Source of the DNA: an uncultured Clostridia bacterium
GTDB taxonomy: Bacteria; Bacillota; Clostridia; Christensenellales; Aristaeellaceae
Direction: 5' to 3'
Length of the DNA stretch: 16,935 nt
NCBI GenBank assembly: GCA_934621485.1
Contig: CAKTUS010000055.1
Location: 1 to 16,935, forward strand
The translations under genes and the position numbers were made by a program. Below the pieces are notes generated by a model that saw only the letters and a program-made list of their open reading frames with translations, was not told where the DNA came from and did no database searches. How positions within the stretch are numbered: position 1 is the stretch's first letter; the number at the start of each line of letters is the position of its first letter. This document shows, piece after piece, positions 1-6,200 of the stretch.

Positions 1-74
1 AGGGCCTGCGCTTCGCTATCCGTGAAGGCGGCCGTACCGTTGGTTCCGGCGTTGTGGCTCAGGTGATTGAGTAA
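1..74 (+). CDS. tuf: Elongation factor Tu, C-terminal end only
   Basis: Only the last 23 residues and the TAA stop (72-74) are visible; the gene starts before the window. The reading frame contains FAIREGGRTVGSGVV, the strongly conserved end of EF-Tu domain 3. EF-Tu is the GTPase that delivers aminoacyl-tRNA to the ribosomal A site. Its position just before rpmG-secE-nusG matches an arrangement known from several Firmicutes and deep-branching bacteria. Identification is firm despite the short length because this C-terminus is nearly invariant. Confidence 0.95.
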   Translation, partial: GLRFAIREGGRTVGSGVVAQVIE

Positions 75-85
75 TTGACAAACCT

Positions 86-118
86 GTCCGCCGTCCGCTT
101 GGGCGGACGGCGGGCTTT
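86..118 (+). terminator. GC-rich hairpin after tuf, weak terminator or attenuator
   Basis: A perfect 10-bp stem pairs 89-98 with 103-112 around the loop TTGG. Three further pairs, one of them G-U, extend it to 86-115. Only three T residues follow, so this is a weak intrinsic terminator. It probably lowers read-through from the highly expressed tuf into rpmG-secE-nusG, or it acts as a 3'-end processing or stability hairpin. Confidence 0.5.
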
Positions 119-144
119 CCCACATCGAGTAGGAGGTGGCGAAC

Positions 145-306
145 GTGGCAAGCGTTGCCCGTAACAAAGTGATGCTGGCCTGCACCGAGTGCAAGCAGCG
201 GAACTACAATTCCATGAAGAACAAAAAGAACACCCCCGACCGCATTGAGCTCAACAAATACTGCCGCTTTTGCAAGAAGCACACGCTTCACCGCGAAACC
301 AAGTAA
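145..306 (+). CDS. rpmG: 50S ribosomal protein L33, zinc-binding form
   Basis: A 53-residue protein starting at GTG 145, eight bases after the ribosome binding site AGGAGG (131-136). The product has the L33 pattern, including the segment LACTECKQRNY and an ending in CRFCKKHTLHRETK. Two CxxC pairs (C13/C16 and C40/C43) form a zinc ribbon, so this is the zinc-dependent (C+) paralogue rather than the cysteine-free form made under zinc limitation. L33 sits near the E site of the 50S subunit. The next gene is secE, 58 bases on, and the genes are probably co-transcribed. The GTG start and small size make it easy to miss in automated calls. Confidence 0.95.
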   Translation: MASVARNKVMLACTECKQRNYNSMKNKKNTPDRIELNKYCRFCKKHTLHRETK

Positions 307-364
307 CAGCGCGATTGCATGAGCCAGGCGCTATGCGTTTGGGTTTGCGAAAGGATGGAAAACC

Positions 365-613
365 ATGGCAGACAAGAACAAGAAGGAAAACTTCTTCGTC
401 CGTTTTGGCAAGGGTTTCGTTGGATTCTTTGCAAAGATCGGCAATGCGTTCAAGAACATGTGGCATGAGCTCAAGAAGGTCACATGGCCTACCCGTGAAA
501 AGCTGGTCAACTATTCGGTGATCGTGGTTCTCGTCATGGTGTTTATGATGATTATCATTGGTTTGCTCGACACCGGCGCAAGCCAGCTGGTCAACCTGAT
601 CATGAGCATCTAA
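365..613 (+). CDS. secE: Preprotein translocase subunit SecE
   Basis: An 82-residue, single-span SecE of the short Gram-positive type. A basic cytoplasmic N-terminal region (residues 1-50) contains the conserved amphipathic segment WHELKKVTWPTREKLVNYS. One membrane helix follows (about residues 51-68, rich in V, I and M), then a short C-terminal tail. SecE clamps the two halves of SecY in the SecYEG channel. The start at ATG 365 follows an AAAGGA-type binding site at about 351-356. Its place between rpmG and nusG is the standard bacterial order. The 58-base gap before it holds no tRNA-Trp gene, which some relatives carry there. Confidence 0.96.
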   Translation: MADKNKKENFFVRFGKGFVGFFAKIGNAFKNMWHELKKVTWPTREKLVNYSVIVVLVMVFMMIIIGLLDTGASQLVNLIMSI

Positions 614-623
614 GGAGAGCGCT

Positions 624-1166
624 ATGGCCGAAAACAGCAAAGAGCCTTGCTGGTATGTGGTGCATACCTACTCCGGCTATGAAAACAAGGTCAAGGATAA
701 CCTGGAAAAATCCGTTGAAAACAACGGCATGCAAAACCTGATTTTCGATGTGCGCGTTCCCGTTGAGGACGTGGTGGAAATCAAGGGAAACAAGCGTGTG
801 AAAACGCAGCGTAAGGTTTATCCTGGGTATGTGCTTGTGCATATGATTGAAACCAGCGAAAGCTGGTATCTGGTGCGCAACACCCGTGGCGTAACGGGCT
901 TTGTGGGCCCTGATTCCAAGCCCGTGCCCCTGACCCCGGCCGAGGTGGATATGATGCTGTCCACGCAGAAAAACAGCGTGGAATTTGGCATCGCCATCGG
1001 CGAGGAAGTACGCATCCTGTCCGGCCCGCTGGAGAACTTTACCGGCGTGGTGGAGGACGTGGATACCGTGCGCCAAAAGCTGACCGTAAAGGTCAAAATG
1101 TTCCTGGGCCGCGAAATGCCCGTGGAAGTAGACTTGCAGGACGTGGAAAAGGTTCAGTCCAAGTAA
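624..1166 (+). CDS. nusG: Transcription termination/antitermination protein NusG
   Basis: A 180-residue NusG of normal length. The N-terminal NGN domain (about residues 8-115) begins CWYVVHTYSGYE and includes the KVYPGYVLV strand that contacts the RNA polymerase clamp. The C-terminal KOW domain (about residues 125-175) contains GEEVRILSGPLENFTGVV. NusG travels with RNA polymerase, modulates pausing and couples to ribosomal S10 or Rho. The binding site AAGGAG lies across the secE stop codon (about 612-617), so expression is coupled to secE. A 159-base structured spacer separates it from rplK. Confidence 0.97.
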   Translation: MAENSKEPCWYVVHTYSGYENKVKDNLEKSVENNGMQNLIFDVRVPVEDVVEIKGNKRVKTQRKVYPGYVLVHMIETSESWYLVRNTRGVTGFVGPDSKPVPLTPAEVDMMLSTQKNSVEFGIAIGEEVRILSGPLENFTGVVEDVDTVRQKLTVKVKMFLGREMPVEVDLQDVEKVQSK

Positions 1167-1196
1167 GCTTCCGGCATTTGTGCACAAAGAAGGATA

Positions 1197-1266
1197 ACGG
1201 AGACCCCTCCGTGTCCGCGCCAGGGCCGGCGGGCAACCGCCCGGCCCCGGCCGCCCCGCAAGGGGC
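1197..1266 (+). other. Row of hairpins in the nusG-rplK spacer
   Basis: Three hairpins follow nusG in series. One is a 6-bp stem (1197-1202 with 1207-1212). The second is a 10-bp G+C stem with one bulged C (1223-1232 with 1237-1247). The third is a 5-bp stem (1253-1257 with 1262-1266). The second and third are both closed by the tetraloop GCAA, a stable GNRA loop. None is followed by a T-run, so they are not intrinsic terminators. They lie directly before the L1-type element and may be RNA processing or stability structures of the nusG/rplK transcript. Confidence 0.5.
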
Positions 1267-1268
1267 AA

Positions 1269-1304
1269 GTGGGAGGAACAGCTCCGCTGTTCCGCCATGA
1301 CCAC
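1269..1304 (+). promoter_or_regulatory. Ribosomal protein L1-binding mRNA element upstream of rplK
   Basis: The sequence reads GTGGGAGG, then a hairpin (ACAG 1278-1281 region pairing with CTGT at 1287-1290), then CCGCCATGACCAC. The outer stem GTGG (1269-1272) pairs with CCAC (1301-1304). An inner stem pairs 1275-1281 with 1287-1293. Purine-containing asymmetric loops lie between the two stems. This is the layout of the L1 site in 23S rRNA helices 76-77, which also has GUGGGAG on the 5' side and an A-rich stretch ending in ACCAC on the 3' side. The rplK ribosome binding site (AAGGAGG) starts only five bases downstream, so L1 binding could block translation. The structure is read from the sequence; the L1 role is inferred from known L11-operon autoregulation. 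Confidence 0.7.
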
Positions 1305-1325
1305 ATCTAAGGAGGTGCCATTCCC

Positions 1326-1751
1326 ATGGCAAAGAAAGTCAAATCCATGATCAAACTTCAGGTTCCCGCCGCCAAGGCAACCCCCGCGCCGCCTATCGGC
1401 CCTGCGCTGGGTCAGCACGGCGTGAACATTCCCGGTTTCTGCAAGGAGTTTAACGAGCGTACTGCCAAAGAGGCGGGCATGATCATCCCCGTCGTCATCA
1501 CGGTGTACACCGACAACACCTTCTCCTTCATCACCAAGACGCCCCCGGTTCCCGTTCTGATTAAGAAAGAACTGAACCTGCAAACCGCTTCCGGCCGCCC
1601 CAACCGCGATAAGGTTGGCCAGCTGACCAAGGAACAGCTTCGCAAGATCGCCGAGATCAAGAAGCCCGACGTCAACGCCACCGATATCGAGGCCATCATG
1701 AGCATGGTCAAGGGCACCGCGCGCTCCATGGGCATCACCGTCGAGGAATAA
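1326..1751 (+). CDS. rplK: 50S ribosomal protein L11
   Basis: A 141-residue L11 of standard length. The N-terminal domain carries the proline-rich motif around PAPPIGPALGQHGVNI, which contacts EF-G. A flexible linker leads to the C-terminal rRNA-binding domain (about residues 75-141), which includes GQLTKEQLRKIAEIK and ends VKGTARSMGITVEE. L11 binds the GTPase-associated centre of 23S rRNA and forms the base of the L12 stalk. The ATG follows AAGGAGG (1309-1315). An L1-type element lies just upstream and another separates it from rplA. Confidence 0.97.
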   Translation: MAKKVKSMIKLQVPAAKATPAPPIGPALGQHGVNIPGFCKEFNERTAKEAGMIIPVVITVYTDNTFSFITKTPPVPVLIKKELNLQTASGRPNRDKVGQLTKEQLRKIAEIKKPDVNATDIEAIMSMVKGTARSMGITVEE

Positions 1752-1762
1752 GACGAGCAAGT

Positions 1763-1793
1763 TGTGGGAGGACATTGTGCCGTTAGCACCACA
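1763..1793 (+). promoter_or_regulatory. Ribosomal protein L1-binding mRNA element upstream of rplA
   Basis: The rplK-rplA spacer reads TGTGGGAGG at its 5' side and CCGTTAGCACCACA at its 3' side. The outer stem pairs 1763-1767 with 1789-1793. Inside it are a GAG bulge, a short GG/CC-closed hairpin and an unpaired GTTAGCA. This again matches the GUGGGAG ... ACCAC frame of the 23S rRNA L1 site. The rplA binding site (AGGAAGGA, 1793-1800) begins at the end of the element, which suits translational feedback by L1 on its own gene. Confidence 0.75.
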
Positions 1794-1807
1794 GGAAGGA
1801 CAGTAGC

Positions 1808-2497
1808 ATGAAACACGGAAAGAAATATGTAGACAGCGTAAAGCTGATCGATTCCCTCACGGCGTATGATCCCGCCGAAGCCGTCGCCCTGGCTTGCCAG
1901 ACCGCGAAGGCCAAGTTTGATGAGACCATCGAAATCTCTGCCCGTCTGGGCGTTGACCCCCGCCATGCTGACCAGCAGGTTCGCGGCGCTGTGGTTCTGC
2001 CTCACGGCACCGGCCGCACCGTTCGCGTGCTGGTAATTGCCAAGGGCGACAAGGCCAAGGAAGCGGAAGCTGCCGGCGCCGATTTCGTGGGCGCTGAAGA
2101 AATGGTGCAGAAGATTCAAACCGAAAACTGGTTTGGCTTCGATGTAATCATCGCCACCCCTGACATGATGGGCGTTATCGGCCGCATCGGTCGTATTCTG
2201 GGTCCCAAGGGCTTGATGCCTAACCCCAAGAGCGGCACCGTGACCATGGACGTGACCAAGGCCATTACCGACATCAAAGCCGGTAAGGTTGAGTACCGCG
2301 TCGACAAGACCTCCATCATCCACTGCCCCATCGGCAAGGCCTCTTTTGGCCCCGAAAAGCTGGGCGAGAACCTGCAAACCCTGATGGACGCCATCAACAA
2401 GGCCAAGCCCGCTGCCGCGAAGGGCACCTACATCCGTTCGCTGTATCTGAGCTCTACCATGGGCCCCGCCATCAAGGTCAATCCGCTGAAATTCTAA
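1808..2497 (+). CDS. rplA: 50S ribosomal protein L1
   Basis: A 229-residue L1 of normal bacterial length. Family landmarks are FDETIEISARLGVDPRHADQ near residues 38-57, the loop GRIGRILGPKGLMPNPKSGT (about 126-145), and the C-terminal region beginning at GKASFG. L1 forms the mobile L1 stalk at the E site that moves deacylated tRNA, and it also represses translation of its own operon. An L1-type RNA element overlaps the region just before its binding site. A strong terminator begins 17 bases after the stop. The gene normally found next, rplJ, is not here. Confidence 0.97.
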   Translation: MKHGKKYVDSVKLIDSLTAYDPAEAVALACQTAKAKFDETIEISARLGVDPRHADQQVRGAVVLPHGTGRTVRVLVIAKGDKAKEAEAAGADFVGAEEMVQKIQTENWFGFDVIIATPDMMGVIGRIGRILGPKGLMPNPKSGTVTMDVTKAITDIKAGKVEYRVDKTSIIHCPIGKASFGPEKLGENLQTLMDAINKAKPAAAKGTYIRSLYLSSTMGPAIKVNPLKF

Positions 2498-2514
2498 TTA
2501 GGAATAACGTGAAG

Positions 2515-2546
2515 CAGCGTGCCGCAGTTGCGGTACGCTGTTTTTT
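2515..2546 (+). terminator. Rho-independent terminator of the tuf/nusG/rplKA block
   Basis: An 11-bp stem (2515-2525 with 2530-2540, one G-U pair) is closed by the loop AGTT and followed at once by six T residues (2541-2546). It is a textbook intrinsic terminator and ends the ribosomal-protein transcript after rplA. Confidence 0.93.
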
Positions 2547-2566
2547 GCTGCATGAAAAAGGGAAAG

Positions 2567-2595
2567 TGGCAAGACGCCCAAAGATATGGTATACT
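2567..2595 (+). promoter_or_regulatory. Extended -10 promoter for the ABC-F gene
   Basis: TATACT at 2590-2595 is preceded by TGG (2587-2589), an extended -10 signature. A weak -35 match TGGCAA (2567-2572) sits 17 bases upstream. It lies between the rplA terminator and the ABC-F binding site, giving a predicted transcript start near 2602. Confidence 0.65.
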
Positions 2596-2629
2596 AACCA
2601 ATGCAACCAATCACAGAGAGGGCACGAGA

Positions 2630-4582
2630 ATGATACTAATCTCCGTACAGGATATTGAAAAAAGCTTTGGTGCGCACGAGGTGCTTCGGGGCGTTTCCTT
2701 CAGCCTGCAAAAGGGCGAAAAAATGGGACTGGTGGGCGTGAATGGATGCGGCAAAACCACCCTGATGCGCATTATCACAGGGGAGATGGAGGCCGATGGC
2801 GGCCAAGTGCATAAAAACAAGGAGCTGCGCATCGGCTATCTGGCGCAGGTGGACGATATTGCTTTGACAGACACGGTTTGGGGCGCGCTGCTGCGCGTGT
2901 TTGAGCCGGTTATCGCTATGGAAAAGCGTTTGCATGAGCTGGAAAAGCAGATGGAGCAGAACGCCGATGCCGAAGCGGCCATGAGGCTGACCGGCGAGTA
3001 TCAGAGGCTGCTGGAACGCTTCAACGAAGCGGAAGGCTACGCCTACGAAGGGGAAATGCTGGGCGTGCTCAACGGCCTTGGCCTGAAGCCGGAAATGCAC
3101 CAGCGCCAGGTAGGCACCCTGTCCGGCGGTGAAAGAACCCGGCTTTCCCTGGCCCGGCTGCTGCTGCGCAAACCGGACGTCATCCTGATGGACGAGCCCA
3201 CCAACCACCTGGATTTGGAAGCCATCGAATGGCTGCAGCAGTACCTGACGGAATACAAGGGATCGCTGCTGCTCATCAGCCACGACCGCTACTTTATGGA
3301 TCATGTGTGCACCAGCATGGGCGAGCTGCTGGGCGGGCGTATGATAAAGTTCACCGGCAACTATTCGGAATACATGCGCAAACGCACCGCCGATTTTGAA
3401 ACCCGAATGAAAGCCTATAACCTGCAGCAGAAGGAAATTGAGCGGGAAAAAGCCATTATTGAACGCTATCGTTCCTTCAACCGGGAAAAGAGCATCAAGG
3501 CGGCGGAAAGCCGGCAGCGCAGGCTGGACAAGTTGGAGCGCCTGGAAAAGCCCATGGAGGAACAGCATGTACGCTTTTCCTTTGATGTGCGCCGCCGCAG
3601 CGGCGAGGAGGCGCTGGAGGTGAAGGGGCTTTGTAAAACCTTTGACGGTGAAAAGGTTTTTGAAAACATCTCCTTCAAAATGCGCACCGGCGACCGTGTG
3701 GCGCTCATCGGGCCCAATGGAGTGGGCAAATCCACCCTGTTCAAAATTCTCACCCATCAGCTCACACCGGACCGGGGCAGCGTGCGCTTCGGCGTGAACA
3801 TTGACGTTGGCTATTACGACCAGCACCAGCAAACCCTGAATCCGCACAATACCGTGCTGGACGAGGTGTGGAACAGCTTTCCCGCCATGGAGCAAAGCAA
3901 AATCCGCGGCGCGTTGGGCCTGTTTCTGTTCAGCGGCGATGATGTGTTTGACACCATCGAAAGCCTGTCCGGCGGCGAGCGGGGCCGGGTGGCGCTAACC
4001 AAGCTGATGCTGAAAAAGGACAATTTGCTGCTGCTGGACGAGCCCACCAACCATCTGGACATGGACAGCCGCGAGGTGCTGGAGGACGCTTTGCAGGACT
4101 TTCCGGGCACCATTCTGGCCATCAGCCACGACCGGTACTTCATCAACCGTTTTGCCGACCGGGTCATGGTGATGAGCGACAGCGGCGTTACCGAATACCT
4201 GGGCAATTTTGACGATTATATCGAGAAACGGGACCGGCCGCAGCCTCCCGCCTATGCGGCGGACGACGGCCCCACCCGCACCGCCGTGGCGCGGGAGCGC
4301 AAGCGGGACCGGCAGCAAAGCGCCCGGCTTCGGGAAATGAAAGCCCAGGTAAAAAAAGCCGAGGAGGCCATCGAGCAAAACGAAAAACGGCTGGCGGAGC
4401 TGGAAGCTCAGCTGGCAGACCCGGCCACCTATGCCGATGCAGACAAGGCGCGGGAGCTGAGTGAGCTTTACCGGGCAGAGCAGGACAAAACAGCCGCGTT
4501 ATACGATGCGTTGGAAGCAGCCGAAGAAGCCGCCCAGGGGGCTGCGCGCCCCCTGGACCCCGCGCAAGGGCAATGCCCTTGA
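2630..4582 (+). CDS. ABC-F family ATPase (YdiF/Uup-like)
   Basis: A 650-residue protein with two ATP-binding cassettes and no membrane domain, the hallmark of the ABC-F class that acts on ribosomes. Cassette 1 has Walker A GVNGCGKTT (36-44), signature LSGGE (164-168) and Walker B ILMDEPTNHLD (185-195). A charged linker (about 255-312) follows. Cassette 2 has GPNGVGKST (361-369), LSGGE (446-450) and LLLLDEPTNHLD (466-477). A coiled-coil tail spans about 555-636. Length and tail suit the YdiF/Uup group rather than the short antibiotic-resistance types. ATG 2630 was chosen because it follows AGAGAGGG and begins at MILISVQDIEKSFG; an in-frame extension upstream would run into the terminator. The last 15 residues (from Q636) and the stop are encoded by a repeat. 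Confidence 0.93.
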   Translation: MILISVQDIEKSFGAHEVLRGVSFSLQKGEKMGLVGVNGCGKTTLMRIITGEMEADGGQVHKNKELRIGYLAQVDDIALTDTVWGALLRVFEPVIAMEKRLHELEKQMEQNADAEAAMRLTGEYQRLLERFNEAEGYAYEGEMLGVLNGLGLKPEMHQRQVGTLSGGERTRLSLARLLLRKPDVILMDEPTNHLDLEAIEWLQQYLTEYKGSLLLISHDRYFMDHVCTSMGELLGGRMIKFTGNYSEYMRKRTADFETRMKAYNLQQKEIEREKAIIERYRSFNREKSIKAAESRQRRLDKLERLEKPMEEQHVRFSFDVRRRSGEEALEVKGLCKTFDGEKVFENISFKMRTGDRVALIGPNGVGKSTLFKILTHQLTPDRGSVRFGVNIDVGYYDQHQQTLNPHNTVLDEVWNSFPAMEQSKIRGALGLFLFSGDDVFDTIESLSGGERGRVALTKLMLKKDNLLLLDEPTNHLDMDSREVLEDALQDFPGTILAISHDRYFINRFADRVMVMSDSGVTEYLGNFDDYIEKRDRPQPPAYAADDGPTRTAVARERKRDRQQSARLREMKAQVKKAEEAIEQNEKRLAELEAQLADPATYADADKARELSELYRAEQDKTAALYDALEAAEEAAQGAARPLDPAQGQCP

Positions 4583-4635
4583 CCCGGGGCGCGAAGATTG
4601 GCCTATAGTACATAACACAGGTTTCCGCGTGAAGC
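4535..4635 (+). repeat. Hairpin-rich 101-bp repeat, copy 1
   Basis: The first of two copies, 105 bp apart, that differ at a single base (G4589 against A4694). It contains an 8-bp stem (4535-4542 with 4548-4555) and a 6-bp stem (4566-4571 with 4575-4580). An outer CCCCG/CGGGG pairing brackets the second hairpin. It begins exactly at codon 636 of the ABC-F gene and contains that gene's stop codon. The remaining half (about 4591-4635) is less structured. Four bases (AGTT) separate it from copy 2. No transposase or open reading frame is associated. Confidence 0.9.
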
Positions 4636-4639
4636 AGTT

Positions 4640-4740
4640 CAGGGGGCTGCGCGCCCCCTGGACCCCGCGCAAGGGCAATGCCCTTGACCCGGGACGCGAA
4701 GATTGGCCTATAGTACATAACACAGGTTTCCGCGTGAAGC
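4640..4740 (+). repeat. Hairpin-rich 101-bp repeat, copy 2
   Basis: This copy is identical to copy 1 except for A4694, which weakens the outer CCCCG/CGGGG pairing. It lies wholly between the ABC-F gene and nudC. The near-identity of the copies suggests a recent tandem duplication. A degenerate relative with the same two-hairpin layout is found at 12357-12404. Confidence 0.9.
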
Positions 4741-4836
4741 CATCCATGGGACAAGGCTCCGGAGTTCTATTCAACACACATCCATTGGCGTCGGCACAAG
4801 GCTTATTACAAGGAAGAGAAGAGAGGAAACGTTGCC

Positions 4837-5664
4837 ATGCTCTTAGGGGAAACAGATTTTTCAGTACAGCTAACCCATTGTTCGCCTCAGGCAGACAGCT
4901 TATTTGTGGCGTTTCAAGGCCGAAAACTGTGGCTGGCGGGCCAGGGGGAAACTTTGCGACTGCCCACCTGGGCGGAAGCTGAACCGCTTTGTCCAAAGGG
5001 GTTTCAGCCTTTTGAACTGGCGCATACGGCCGGACGATCGCTGTTTGCGCCTCAGCCGTTTGAAGCGTCTGCTCTGACGAAAAAGGCGGGTTTTTCCTGG
5101 CAGGATGTGCAGGTTTTCCGCACGCTGCCCGCGCGGCTGGCTGGGCTGATTACGTCCTGCTGGCATTTATGGAGCTGGTATCAGAGCCACCGCTATTGCG
5201 GCAGCTGCGGGCACACGCTCACGCCGGACGGGCAGGAGCGGGCCCTGGACTGCACCCGGTGCGGCGCGCAGGTGTTTCCGGTCATCGCTCCGGCGGTTAT
5301 TGTAGCCATCACCTGTGGGGACAGCATTTTGCTGGCCAAAAACAAGCGGTACGATCACTACGGCCTGGTAGCGGGCTATGTGGAGGTTGGCGAATCGCTG
5401 GAGCATGCGGTTCGCCGGGAAGTGCGCGAAGAGGTGGGGCTTGAGCTGGGAGCGCTACGCTATGTGGGCGATCAGCCGTGGGGCATCAGCGGGTCGCAGA
5501 TGGTGGGGTTTCAGGCGGAGGCACCGCTGGGGCAAACCATTGTGCTCCAGAAAAGCGAGCTGAGCGACGCACATTGGGTGCGTCGGGCCGATTTACAGCC
5601 CTGTGCCCGTCCCTTCAGCGTGGCGGCGGAGCTGATTGAACGGTTCCGTCTTGGCATGCTCTAA
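4837..5664 (+). CDS. nudC: NAD(+)/NADH diphosphatase, Nudix family (NudC-type)
   Basis: A 275-residue protein with the NudC domain order. An N-terminal variable domain (1-115) is followed by a zinc ribbon with C121, C124, C139 and C142. The Nudix hydrolase domain carries a complete GX5EX7REUXEEXGU box from G180 to L202 (E186, R194, E195, E198 and E199 present). Ten residues beyond the box lies DQPW (212-215), equivalent to the SQPW motif that distinguishes NADH pyrophosphatases from other Nudix enzymes. NudC cleaves NAD(H) to NMN(H) and AMP, and its relatives also remove NAD caps from RNA 5' ends. The ATG follows GAGAGG (4821-4826). The gene stands alone, preceded by the repeat pair and followed by a new promoter. 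Confidence 0.9.
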   Translation: MLLGETDFSVQLTHCSPQADSLFVAFQGRKLWLAGQGETLRLPTWAEAEPLCPKGFQPFELAHTAGRSLFAPQPFEASALTKKAGFSWQDVQVFRTLPARLAGLITSCWHLWSWYQSHRYCGSCGHTLTPDGQERALDCTRCGAQVFPVIAPAVIVAITCGDSILLAKNKRYDHYGLVAGYVEVGESLEHAVRREVREEVGLELGALRYVGDQPWGISGSQMVGFQAEAPLGQTIVLQKSELSDAHWVRRADLQPCARPFSVAAELIERFRLGML

Positions 5665-5686
5665 GCACAAATGCGCCGATTACGGC

Positions 5687-5714
5687 TTGCCAAATTCCCT
5701 GTTCATGATATAAT
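5687..5714 (+). promoter_or_regulatory. Promoter for the NusG-II/FMN-binding operon
   Basis: TTGCCA (5687-5692) and a perfect TATAAT (5709-5714) are separated by 16 bases, in the gap after nudC. The predicted start is near 5721, about 60 bases before the GTG start of the next gene. An inverted repeat TTGGCA/TGCCAA (5651-5656 with 5688-5693) overlaps the -35 box and could be an operator, but it is short. Confidence 0.75.
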
Positions 5715-5783
5715 AAAAAAGTTATTGATAGCAGATCCATAACCAAGAAAGGGAAACCGATTTGAATAGGGGGGAAAAACCCC

Positions 5784-6176
5784 GTGAAGGGTCGCAGAAA
5801 TCTCCTGCTGATTGGCAGCCTGGCGGCCGTTGCGTTGCTATTGCTGCTGTTTTCCGCTTTGGAGAGACCCGAAACTGGAAACATCGTCATCGTTACCGTG
5901 GATGGTGCGGAGTATGCACGTTTGCCGCTGGATGGGCCTCAACGCCTGACCATCTCCCTGGAAAACGGCGAGCAAAATGTGCTATTGATCGAGCCGGACG
6001 GCATTGTCATGGAAAGCGCCACCTGCCGGGATCAGCTGTGTATGAAGCAGGGCAAAGTGACGTTGGAAAACAGCCCGTCGCGCGCTCTGGGAAACCAAAT
6101 CATCTGCCTGCCCCACCGGGTGGTGTGTACCTTGGCGGGGGCCACGCCGGAGGACGCCGTGCTGCCGGATATCTAA
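5784..6176 (+). CDS. NusG domain II-containing membrane-anchored protein
   Basis: A 130-residue protein starting at GTG 5784 after a G-rich binding site (GGGGGG, about 5769-5774). Residues 6-25 form a hydrophobic N-terminal anchor. The rest is an extracytoplasmic NusG-domain-II (DUF1312-type) fold containing VTVDG, then CRDQLCMKQG with C81 and C86, and ICLPHRVVC with C108 and C115. Despite the name, the family is not a transcription factor. It is typically found beside FMN-binding RnfG-like proteins, and EetA of the Listeria flavin-based electron-transfer locus is, as I recall, of this type. The FMN-binding gene follows 24 bases downstream, consistent with an operon. Confidence 0.8.
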   Translation: MKGRRNLLLIGSLAAVALLLLLFSALERPETGNIVIVTVDGAEYARLPLDGPQRLTISLENGEQNVLLIEPDGIVMESATCRDQLCMKQGKVTLENSPSRALGNQIICLPHRVVCTLAGATPEDAVLPDI

Positions 6177-6200
6177 GCGGAAAACAAAGGAGGACTTCAT

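Noticed and set aside
307..364. Possible tRNA-Trp between rpmG and secE, as in some relatives
   Set aside because: Only 58 bases are available, with no CCA anticodon loop or cloverleaf.
600..2377. Long minus-strand open frames (for example 600-1775 and 1412-2377)
   Set aside because: They lie antisense to nusG, rplK and rplA, which are unmistakable. The encoded proteins are low-complexity (His-, Gly- and Ala-rich) with no family features; they result from the high G+C content.
2519..2629. Upstream extension of the ABC-F gene by 37 codons
   Set aside because: It would begin inside the rplA terminator and run through the predicted promoter. ATG 2630 has a binding site and matches the family N-terminus.
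4188..4996. Apparent protein with an internal repeat on the minus strand (4188-4754 and 4499-4996), and a plus-strand frame at 4461-4982
   Set aside because: The internal protein repeats are only translations of the 101-bp DNA repeat, and the frames overlap real genes; no family features.
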